From an uncultured Chloroflexota bacterium (lineage in GTDB: Bacteria > Chloroflexota > Anaerolineae > Anaerolineales > Villigracilaceae), in assembly GCA_903914955.1 (NCBI GenBank), contig CAIWRB010000345.1, positions 1 to 64,000 of the forward strand: a DNA stretch of 64,000 bases. The letters are read 5' to 3'. A program made the position numbers and the translations under genes. A model generated the notes under the pieces. That model worked only from the letters and a program-made list of their open reading frames with translations, was not told the DNA's origin and made no database searches. Position 1 is the stretch's first letter. Each line of letters begins with the position of its first letter. Shown here piece by piece: positions 49,589 to 57,731 of this stretch.

Positions 49589-50646
49589 AAACAAATAAAA
49601 TACTTTCTTCACGCCTCCTCCAATGGTATCGCCAACATGGGCGCACTCTGCCGTGGCGCGATCATCCCGATGCGTACGCGGTATGGGTTTCGGAGATCAT
49701 GCTCCAGCAAACGCGCGTAGAGACAGTCATTCCTTATTTTGAAAAATGGATGAAAAAATTTCCTGATGTGAAAACCTTGGCAAATGCCTCGGAGCGGGAT
49801 GTCTTGACCGCGTGGGAGGGGCTTGGCTATTACAGCCGCGCCCGCAATTTACATCAAGCTGCTAAAGTAGTTGCAGAAAAATTTAATGGGCAGCTGCCCC
49901 GCGATCTGGCAGAGTTACGCAGTCTGCCGGGTATTGGCCGCTACACGGTCGGCGCGATCGCGTCCATGGCATTTGGCCTGAACGAGCCAACTTTAGATGG
50001 CAATTTGCGTCGTGTCTTTTCGCGCTTGTTTGATATAAGTGAATTTGCAGATTCTCCCGCAGGCGAAAAAAAATTATGGGAATTAGCCGCGGAAAATTTG
50101 CCAAAAGATCAGGCTGGTGATTACAACCAGGCGCTCATGGATCTTGGCGCGACAATTTGTCAGCCAAAGAATCCGCGCTGTTTGATGTGCCCATTAATGG
50201 AAATATGTGAGTCTCGCAAAAACGGAACGCAGGCTTTGCGCCCTGTGCTGAAACCAAAGAAAACAATTCCGCACTATATCCACGCGGCGGGAGTGATCAT
50301 TAATCGAGGGCGAGTTTTATTGGCGCAACGTCCATCTGATGGATTGCTCGGTGGAATGTGGGAATTTCCAAATGGCAGGGTCGAAGAGAATCCTGCCAAG
50401 GAGTTGACCAAAGTCCTTAACGCAACATACAGTTTGAAGGTTACCCACAGGGGGCTGCGCCAGAAAAAAGAAGCACTGGGTATCATCCAACACGCGTATA
50501 CTCATTTCAAGGTGACAGTCCATGCCTTTCGCTGTGAGTGTGATCCAATCCTAAAAAATAAAAAATTTATTTGGGTGCGCATGAGTGAACTTGATGATTA
50601 CCCGATGGGCAAGGTGGATCGGCAGATCGCGAATATAATAAAATGA
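49579..50646 (+). CDS. mutY: A/G-specific adenine glycosylase (TTG start)
   Basis: LPWRDHPDAYAVWVSEIMLQQTRVETVIPYF; CQPKNPRCLMCPLMEIC Fe-S; C-terminal NUDIX-like. Confidence 0.93.
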   Translation: MQLKTNKILSSRLLQWYRQHGRTLPWRDHPDAYAVWVSEIMLQQTRVETVIPYFEKWMKKFPDVKTLANASERDVLTAWEGLGYYSRARNLHQAAKVVAEKFNGQLPRDLAELRSLPGIGRYTVGAIASMAFGLNEPTLDGNLRRVFSRLFDISEFADSPAGEKKLWELAAENLPKDQAGDYNQALMDLGATICQPKNPRCLMCPLMEICESRKNGTQALRPVLKPKKTIPHYIHAAGVIINRGRVLLAQRPSDGLLGGMWEFPNGRVEENPAKELTKVLNATYSLKVTHRGLRQKKEALGIIQHAYTHFKVTVHAFRCECDPILKNKKFIWVRMSELDDYPMGKVDRQIANIIK

Positions 50647-50671
50647 CCGCCCCATTTCCGAGGCGGTCATT
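50642..50671. terminator. Bidirectional terminator between convergent mutY and rnj
   Basis: aatgaccgcc-N10-ggcggtcatt then ttttta. Confidence 0.85.
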
Positions 50672-50676
50672 TTTTA

Positions 50677-52320
50677 TTAAGCCTTGCTCAATGTGACGAA
50701 GACCATTGGCCTGCGTTTTGTTTCCTGATGCAGATAACTTTTGATGGTGTTGATGATGTCTTTCTCGCTGCTCATCCCGCCGCTGTTGACGGCTTGCATC
50801 ACGCGTCTGCGAACCTCGGGCAGAAGATTTTCTGCTTCCTCCGAAGTGACAAAACCGCGCGTGAGAATTTCGGGGTCGTGCAGTAATTTGCCTGAATGTT
50901 TATCCAAACTAATATCGATCAGCAGAATGCCGTTACGGGCCAGTTGACCGCGTTCTTTCATAATGTCGTGATCAATATCGCCTATGGATTCGCCGTCAAC
51001 AAATACATATCCGCCGGGGATTCGTTCGCCAAGTTGGATCTTGTTACCGACCAGCTCAACCACTTGTCCGTTTTCAACGACGATGATATTTTCTTCTTCC
51101 ACGCCCACTTGCATTGCGAGTTTGGCATGCTGTTTTAACATTCGCAATTCACCGTGAATTGGCATGAAGTGTTTGGGGCGCACAAGATTGATAAGGAGTT
51201 TCTGTTCTTCCTGCGCGGCGTGTCCTGAAACATGGATGGGCGCAACTTTATCGTCGATCACGGTCGCGCCTCGGCGTAGGATGCGGTTGATGGTTTTGCC
51301 AATACTTTCTTCGTTGCCGGGAATGGGATGCGATGAAAGCACAATGGTATCGTTGGGCTTGAGATCAAATTGACGATTTGTACCCGCCGAAAGCCTGCCG
51401 ACAATGGAGGATGGTTCGCCCTGTGAGCCGGTGCACATGATCACTACTTTATGATCCTGCATGTTCAAGGCTTGTTCGATCGGCACGATAAGTTCATCTG
51501 CTATTTCAAGATATTTTAGTTTGCGGGCAACCTTTACATTATCCACCATGCTGGGGCCGGCGATCGCCATTTTACGTCCACTTTTGATGGCGGCGTCTGC
51601 GACTTGTTGTACGCGAGAAATTAGCGAGGCAAATGTGGCTACGATAATGCGGCCTTTGGCTTCGGCGAATACTTTATCAAACGCGGGGCCGATGACGGCC
51701 TCGGACGGAGTCCAGCCGGGGCGTTCAGCGTTGGTTGAATCGGAGAGCAGCAGGTCAACTCCACGTGCGGCGAATTCTGCGAGTTTTGCGAAATCTGTCG
51801 GCCAGCCATCCACCGGCGTGTGGTCGAATTTGAAATCACTCATGTGAATAACCAAACCTGCAGGTGTGGTTATCGCAAGCGACACTGCATCTGGGATGGA
51901 GTGACTCACGTGGAAATATTCCACTTTGAATGGGCCGATGTTGGAAGATTCTCCAGCTTGAACAGTTTTGAACTGCGCTTTGTGCTGGGCGTTGTTTCTG
52001 AATAATTTACCCTCGATCAATCCACGTGTGAGCGGGGTGGCATAAATGGGCACATTGATCTGTTCAATAAAGTGCTGAATTGCGCCAATGTGATCTTCAT
52101 GCCCGTGCGTGATGATCAACCCGCGTACACGATCTTTTCTCTTGGTTAGATACTCAAAATCGGGGATGATGTAATCGACCCCGAGCATGTCGTTGTGCGG
52201 GAACATAATTCCTGCGTCCACTACGATGATGTCGCCTCCAAATTCATAGGCCATCATGTTCTTTCCCACTTCGCCCAGGCCCCCGAGCGGGATAATTCTT
52301 AACTTGTTTTTCTTACTCAT
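50677..52320 (-). CDS. rnj: Ribonuclease J
   Basis: IIPLGGLGEVGKNMMAYE; ITHGHEDHIGAI; MCTGSQGEPSSIVGRLSAG. Confidence 0.94.
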   Translation of the reverse strand: MSKKNKLRIIPLGGLGEVGKNMMAYEFGGDIIVVDAGIMFPHNDMLGVDYIIPDFEYLTKRKDRVRGLIITHGHEDHIGAIQHFIEQINVPIYATPLTRGLIEGKLFRNNAQHKAQFKTVQAGESSNIGPFKVEYFHVSHSIPDAVSLAITTPAGLVIHMSDFKFDHTPVDGWPTDFAKLAEFAARGVDLLLSDSTNAERPGWTPSEAVIGPAFDKVFAEAKGRIIVATFASLISRVQQVADAAIKSGRKMAIAGPSMVDNVKVARKLKYLEIADELIVPIEQALNMQDHKVVIMCTGSQGEPSSIVGRLSAGTNRQFDLKPNDTIVLSSHPIPGNEESIGKTINRILRRGATVIDDKVAPIHVSGHAAQEEQKLLINLVRPKHFMPIHGELRMLKQHAKLAMQVGVEEENIIVVENGQVVELVGNKIQLGERIPGGYVFVDGESIGDIDHDIMKERGQLARNGILLIDISLDKHSGKLLHDPEILTRGFVTSEEAENLLPEVRRRVMQAVNSGGMSSEKDIINTIKSYLHQETKRRPMVFVTLSKA

Positions 52321-52352
52321 GTTTTTTTGTTTTCCTTTTATAACTTAAAAAT

Positions 52353-52383
52353 ATACTAAACCGCCATAGGCGGGTAAGGTCAA
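52353..52383 (-). promoter_or_regulatory. Candidate rnj promoter with a hairpin/palindrome in its spacer
   Basis: TTGACC (52383-52378), TAGTAT (52358-52353), spacer contains ccgcc-ata-ggcgg. Confidence 0.4.
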
Positions 52384-52410
52384 TTTAGATACGCGGTACT
52401 TTTGTTTTCG

Positions 52411-52526
52411 GCATAAAAAAAGACCCCTGCCGACTTGCTCGCGAGGGGGTAAATCAGATCCGTGCCACATTGCGATTGTCCATAAACAAACTGCCGACAA
52501 ATGCGACAGTGAAAGTCAACTTAAGT
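52411..52526 (-). ncRNA. Candidate small RNA or attenuator transcript upstream of rnj
   Basis: consensus promoter upstream, terminator hairpin plus T-run at 52450-52414, no long ORF. Confidence 0.55.
52414..52450 (-). terminator. Intrinsic terminator
   Basis: (-) ACCCCCTCGCGAGCAAGTCGGCAGGGGTCTTTTTTT. Confidence 0.75.
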
Positions 52527-52532
52527 AAAGTG

Positions 52533-52561
52533 AGTATAGCAGGGCGGAGGTGATTTGTCAA
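52533..52561 (-). promoter_or_regulatory. Near-consensus sigma70 promoter
   Basis: (-) TTGACA (52561-52556), 17 bp, TATACT (52538-52533). Confidence 0.7.
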
Positions 52562-52598
52562 AGCGGATATTTCCACAACCTTCGCCCTGCGGCCTAAA

Positions 52599-53411
52599 TT
52601 ATCTCGGCACCACGATTCCGTAGGGAGTGCCACCCGAAGCCATCAGCTGATTCCACTCATAGCGTTCCAGTTTGTTTGTGAATGGATTATAAAGTTTGAC
52701 AGTCCCCTTGAACTCGTCGGGAATTACTTCTTCCAGTACAACCCAATGCAAAACTCCCGAGTTTTTGAGGTAGCCTGTTTGAGCATCGATCTGAACGCTG
52801 TAGATCACTCTGTTATCTTTCAAAATTTTCGCCATGCGACCGGGTGTAACCAGTATGCGCCCAGCCACACGATCAAGTAATGCCGCGCCGATTGTTTGCG
52901 ATGGCAATGTATAGTCGAACAAGGATAGCATGATATCCAGATCTGCGGTATTTGTCCCGCGCGATCTCCAACTGGGAAAAACACGGGAAACAAATGATAG
53001 CTTCTTTTCTTTCAGCAAATTCAAAAAGTCGTTGATGTCTGCGTCCCAGCCCGCGCAATAAGATACGCTTAAATGTCCGCATAGATTGTATTGCACGTTC
53101 CCCATCCACATAACGTATTGTGCGGCATCGTTCGGATTTGGCGTGGCATTTAGTATCTTTATTGATCCTGTTGCAAACTCTTCGTGATAATCTTCAAGGT
53201 ATCCGGCGTACACCCAGCCCTGTTTTGTTATCTCTGGGGAAGAGTGATAGATCACTTCGTAGAATTTTGCCGGCTGACCCTGATAGTCGGCAAAGATTTC
53301 ATTGATCTTTTCAACTTTGGCATACATTGGCAGGGCTATGATCTGCGCTCCAGTCAGTGGAATTGTTCGCATTGGAGCCGAGTATACAATACACCACATT
53401 ATATTTTCCAT
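52599..53411 (-). CDS. SH3-like plus C39-like papain-fold protein
   Basis: QGWVYAGYLEDY; NVQYNLCGHLSVSYCAG (Cys), GVLHWVVLEEV (His), KLYNPFTNKLERYEW. Confidence 0.5.
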   Translation of the reverse strand: MENIMWCIVYSAPMRTIPLTGAQIIALPMYAKVEKINEIFADYQGQPAKFYEVIYHSSPEITKQGWVYAGYLEDYHEEFATGSIKILNATPNPNDAAQYVMWMGNVQYNLCGHLSVSYCAGWDADINDFLNLLKEKKLSFVSRVFPSWRSRGTNTADLDIMLSLFDYTLPSQTIGAALLDRVAGRILVTPGRMAKILKDNRVIYSVQIDAQTGYLKNSGVLHWVVLEEVIPDEFKGTVKLYNPFTNKLERYEWNQLMASGGTPYGIVVPR

Positions 53412-53552
53412 TATCTTCCTCCTTGATATACCATCTCGTTGACATTTCCATTGCTTATATCACGAAACTCTTCAGTGATTTTTTATCACAGCCAATATTA
53501 TCTCATTATCAATAAAATTGACAATCCCGCTTAACTCCTGTAAACTTCCATA

Positions 53553-56021
53553 ATGGACATAGATCTCGACCTTTACCGTCATGAAATACGAGTCTCATCC
53601 GACCCGCTTGTGCGACTCTCGGCGATTGATATTTCTCCCGAACGCCCCGAACGAACTTTTGTTTTCATCCACGGCTTTGGGGGACAGGCCATGCAATGGC
53701 GATATCAACTGCATAAATTCGCTTTGAAGAATCGCGTTATAGCATTTGATATGCGCGGGCATGGACTCTCCGACAAGCCATCTTCTGGCTATGATATGCC
53801 CCGCATCCAACTTGATCTGGAAACTGTTCTGAATCTATTGAAAGTAACTACGCCGATAATTTTGGTGGGACACTCCTTCGGCGGCGCCATCGCTACCGAT
53901 TTCGCTGTCAATCATCCAGAGCGGGTTGAGCGCTTAATCATGATAGCGACTGCGGGCGAATTCAAATTAAATCCGCTTTTCAAAATTGGGCTCAACTTCC
54001 CGGTTTGGACTTTGCGTTTGATCGAACCACTGACACGTAAGTGGCTTTCCGGTCCGCCGCATGCCTTGAAACCTTTTTATCTTGATAATCTATCTCACTG
54101 GAGTGGATGGAAAAATTTCAACTCTTTGAAAGTGCCCACGCTGGTTATTCGCGGGCACCGCGATGCAGTGTTCGAGAGACCTCTCTTCGAAAAGGTGGCC
54201 GGATCCATTCCCGGCGCTGAAGAGGAAGATATCGGGGTATCAGGTCACATGGTTATGTTGGAACGCCGCGAAGCGGTCAATCGAGCGATCACACGATTTC
54301 TCGGAGGAGAATCCAAGAAATCGTGGCGTGATGATTCAGTTGTAGCATCAACAGCAGATCGTGAGGAGTTGCCCGCCGAACGTCCATGGCTGAAGCATTA
54401 CGAAGAAGGCGTGCCCTATACCATCGGCGTTCCGCGTATTCCTTTGCAGCACCTTTTGCGTTCTGCGGTGCGGAGATACCCAGAGCGCGCGGCGATTTAC
54501 TTTGAAGGCACACAGCTTTCCTATCGAAAATTGAATCATGAAGCCAACCGTTTTGCCAACGCGTTAACTGAGCTGGGAATTGGCAGAGGCGCGCGCGTGG
54601 TTTTATATCTGCCGAATATTCCACAAACCGTGATCGCGTTTTATGGGGTGCTCAAAGCGGGCGCAGTCGCTGTGTTCACACCGCCCATGACAGATGCTGA
54701 CGAATTAACGCGCCAGGTAAAAGAAGTGGATGCGCGTGCGCTGGTCACTTTGAATTTATGGTCAGGCATGGCTGGGCAGGTGCAAGCTAATAGTGGATTG
54801 CCCCTCATCGTTTTAACTGACGCGGGTGAATATCTTTCACTCCCGAAAAAATTGATCTCACGCTGGCGTAATCGTGGACTGAATGTGCCGGGCGCAATGA
54901 GATTCCGCCGTTGGATTTCCGGTCAAAGTGATCAATCTCCGACTGTTGAAATTGATCCTGAATATCTGGCTGTGATTCAATTTACAGGAGGCACAACTGG
55001 CGAAGCAAAAGGCGTCATGTTGTCACACCGCAATCTGGTGGCGAACGCATTGCAGACCCGTCATTGGATGCCAAAGGCAGAGGAAGGCAAGGAACGTTTT
55101 CTGTGCGCCATACCTTTCTCACATAGTTATGGACTTACCACATCTTTAAATGTGCCCGTTTCACTTGGCGCATCCTTGATCTTGAAAGCGCAATTCCAAA
55201 CTCGAGATATTCTTAAGACAATAAAAAAATATAAACCAACCATCTTCTCCGGTGTGCCGAATATGTACAACGCCATCAGCAGTTTTAAAGGCGTGCGCAA
55301 GTATGGGATCAATTCGATTAAGGCATGTATCAGCGGGTCTGCGCCTTTGCATGTGGAAGTGCAGGAAGCATTTGAAAAGCTCACCAAAGGGAAATTGGTT
55401 GAAGGATATGGATTAACCGAGGCCTCGCCGGTGACACACGCGAATCCATTGGGCGGGAATCGCAAGGTCGGCAGCATTGGTATCCCTTTGCCATCCACGC
55501 AAGCCGCAGTTGTTGGCCTCGCGCGCGGGCACAAGGAAGTGAAACCAGGCCAGATCGGCGAGTTGGCGATCCGTGGTCCGCAGGTAATGATGGGTTATTG
55601 GAAAAATGAAGAAGCCACACGCGCCGTTCTCATGGACGATGGCTGGCTGCTAACCGGCGACGTGGCACAAATGGATGAAGACGGATATTTCCGCATCATC
55701 GCGCGCAAAGCCGACATGTGGTATCCCGATAAACCGGGCAAGCCCGCCTTCCCGCGCGATGTCGAAGAAGTGATATATGAAATCCCACAAGTAAAAGAAG
55801 TGGTGGTCGTGGCAGTGGCGGGAAAGCCATTTGCGTTCGTGATCGCAGGGCGCGAACGCCCAACCCCTGAAGCCGTTATCGCATATTGCAGGCGCCGACT
55901 GCCCCCACAACTTGTCCCGCGTTTTGTGATTTTTATGGAAGATTTTCCGCGTACATTTATCGGCAAGGTGTTAAGAAGAGAACTTGCAAAACGATATGGA
56001 AAACAAATCGCAGGGGAATAA
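53553..56021 (+). CDS. Fusion: N-terminal alpha/beta hydrolase plus C-terminal AMP-forming acyl-CoA ligase
   Basis: FVFIHGFGGQAMQW, VGHSFGGAIATDFA; then IQFTGGTTGEAKGVMLSHRN, EGYGLTEASP, LLTGDVA, FPRTFIGKVLRREL in one frame. Confidence 0.9.
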   Translation: MDIDLDLYRHEIRVSSDPLVRLSAIDISPERPERTFVFIHGFGGQAMQWRYQLHKFALKNRVIAFDMRGHGLSDKPSSGYDMPRIQLDLETVLNLLKVTTPIILVGHSFGGAIATDFAVNHPERVERLIMIATAGEFKLNPLFKIGLNFPVWTLRLIEPLTRKWLSGPPHALKPFYLDNLSHWSGWKNFNSLKVPTLVIRGHRDAVFERPLFEKVAGSIPGAEEEDIGVSGHMVMLERREAVNRAITRFLGGESKKSWRDDSVVASTADREELPAERPWLKHYEEGVPYTIGVPRIPLQHLLRSAVRRYPERAAIYFEGTQLSYRKLNHEANRFANALTELGIGRGARVVLYLPNIPQTVIAFYGVLKAGAVAVFTPPMTDADELTRQVKEVDARALVTLNLWSGMAGQVQANSGLPLIVLTDAGEYLSLPKKLISRWRNRGLNVPGAMRFRRWISGQSDQSPTVEIDPEYLAVIQFTGGTTGEAKGVMLSHRNLVANALQTRHWMPKAEEGKERFLCAIPFSHSYGLTTSLNVPVSLGASLILKAQFQTRDILKTIKKYKPTIFSGVPNMYNAISSFKGVRKYGINSIKACISGSAPLHVEVQEAFEKLTKGKLVEGYGLTEASPVTHANPLGGNRKVGSIGIPLPSTQAAVVGLARGHKEVKPGQIGELAIRGPQVMMGYWKNEEATRAVLMDDGWLLTGDVAQMDEDGYFRIIARKADMWYPDKPGKPAFPRDVEEVIYEIPQVKEVVVVAVAGKPFAFVIAGRERPTPEAVIAYCRRRLPPQLVPRFVIFMEDFPRTFIGKVLRRELAKRYGKQIAGE

Positions 56022-56041
56022 TTAAGGATAAAAAATAAATA

Positions 56042-56893
56042 ATGAAGATTGATATAACTTCAAAAAGCGGGGTTATTGAAAACGATCGCGCGAAGCATGT
56101 AAATTATATTCAACAAGGCCACGGCGCACCTGTCATCCTTGCTCATGGATTGGCCGCCTCCCTGCATGATTGGGATGAACTCCTGCCTGAACTTGATTCT
56201 GCGGGTTATACGGGGTACGCGCTCGACCTGCTGGGTCATGGTGAAAGTTATAAACCAGCCGACCATGCTGAATTTACATTCGATGCGGTCTTCGATCATT
56301 TCTCTGAATGGATCGATTCGCTTCCTAACTCAGCGCCAATGATCCTGGTCGGACATTCTTTGGGCGGGGGAATCGTTTTGCAATATGCGCTGCGGTATCC
56401 AGAACGTGTGCGCGCGCTTGTCCTGGTGAATCCATTTTATGACATTCAACAACTTTCACCGATCATGCGTTTCGTTTATCGTAATCAACTTTTAAATACC
56501 AGGCTGATCAAGCTCACGCCATATTGGATCTTTCGTGTTTTGGTGGATATAACCAGCGTTAACTACCATGCTGGTCATCGTGAGCCGCACGTATTGCCTG
56601 AGCATATTCGACATCAAACCGCGTTGGATTTTTCACGCGGGTCTTCTGGAATTTATAACATCCCATATACGCTTCCTTATTTGACCTCAGATCTGGCCCG
56701 CATTCAACAGCCGACTCTGCTCCTTTGGGGCAGTCGTGATCAAACGCTCGCGCCGGAGTCATTTCCACGCATTGAAAATTTACTCCCGAATATTGTGACT
56801 TCCCATGTCATTCGCATCTGCGGGCATGTGCCGCACCAATGTCATCCTGAAAAATTTAATCCGCTGGTGATGAAATTTATAAATGATTTATAG
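56042..56893 (+). CDS. Alpha/beta hydrolase
   Basis: VILAHGLAASLHDWDELLPEL; LVGHSLGGGIVLQYALRYPERV. Confidence 0.88.
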   Translation: MKIDITSKSGVIENDRAKHVNYIQQGHGAPVILAHGLAASLHDWDELLPELDSAGYTGYALDLLGHGESYKPADHAEFTFDAVFDHFSEWIDSLPNSAPMILVGHSLGGGIVLQYALRYPERVRALVLVNPFYDIQQLSPIMRFVYRNQLLNTRLIKLTPYWIFRVLVDITSVNYHAGHREPHVLPEHIRHQTALDFSRGSSGIYNIPYTLPYLTSDLARIQQPTLLLWGSRDQTLAPESFPRIENLLPNIVTSHVIRICGHVPHQCHPEKFNPLVMKFINDL

Positions 56894-57119
56894 GCCGCGC
56901 CTGATGCGTGCCCGATATGAATGGGGGAAGAGGATTTTTTTCGAGGCAGATTCAACTTCCAGTTAAGTAAGGCACTTGCGCATCGTCAAGATATTTATTC
57001 GGGAGCGCGGGGGTATCCAAATGACTATTGACAATTTATGCAGATGCGATTCAGCTTTAAATTTCCAATCTTAATAAATTCGTTGAGTCAGTATTCATCG
57101 TGTACAATGCCGAACACAT

Positions 57120-57166
57120 TAGCCATATGTACGGGGATGCAGTGCCGTAACGCCCATATATGGCTA
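57120..57166. promoter_or_regulatory. Candidate NrdR-box pair / hairpin upstream of nrdR
   Basis: tagccatatgtacggg and cgcccatatatggcta, centres 31 bp apart; also agccatat...atatggct and tacgg...ccgta can pair. Confidence 0.4.
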
Positions 57167-57196
57167 TAACATTTGTTCTAATTTGGAGTAATTTTT

Positions 57197-57646
57197 ATGC
57201 GTTGCCCTTATTGTAAACACCATGATTCAAAGGTGCTGGATACTTCCCACGATAGTCACGGCGGGATTCGGCGTCGCCGCGAGTGCTTGAAATGCAGGCA
57301 GCGTTTTAGCAGTTACGAACGTCCGATACTGGCGACGCCGCTTCTCATTAAACAGGATGGCGCGCGCGAGGAATTTGACCGTGAGAAGCTGGCGCGCGGT
57401 ATTCGTATTTCTTGCGCCAAACGCCCCGTTTCTGCGGCGGATATTGAGCGCATGATCGGACATGTGGAGACATCACTGCAAAAACTCGGCAAATCGGAAG
57501 TTTCTTCGCGCGTGGTCGGTGACCTGGTGATGGCGACGCTCAAAGAGGCTGACCAGATCGCTTATATTCGTTATGCCATTGTGTATCTCGGGCTGGATGA
57601 TCTACAGTCCATTCGCACGGAAATAGATCAACTTCTCGAAGATTAA
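57197..57646 (+). CDS. nrdR: Transcriptional repressor NrdR
   Basis: MRCPYCKHHDSKVLDTS ... RRRRECLKCRQRFSSYERP; ATP-cone. Confidence 0.95.
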   Translation: MRCPYCKHHDSKVLDTSHDSHGGIRRRRECLKCRQRFSSYERPILATPLLIKQDGAREEFDREKLARGIRISCAKRPVSAADIERMIGHVETSLQKLGKSEVSSRVVGDLVMATLKEADQIAYIRYAIVYLGLDDLQSIRTEIDQLLED

Positions 57647-57649
57647 TTT

Positions 57650-57692
57650 CAGGCAAGGTTGCTTCCGTTGTTGGCGGAGGGCATTTTGCCTG
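57650..57692 (+). terminator. Candidate terminator/attenuator between nrdR and nrdJ
   Basis: caggcaa ... ttgcctg then ttttgtt. Confidence 0.5.
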
Positions 57693-57731
57693 TTTTGTTC
57701 TAATCACCAAATTTTATTAGGAGAGTATCGT

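Noticed and set aside
52411-52526. 4.5S SRP RNA or tmRNA identity for the rnj-upstream RNA
   Set aside because: No conserved SRP GGAAG/AGCA apical motif and no tRNA-like domain seen; left as an unassigned RNA.
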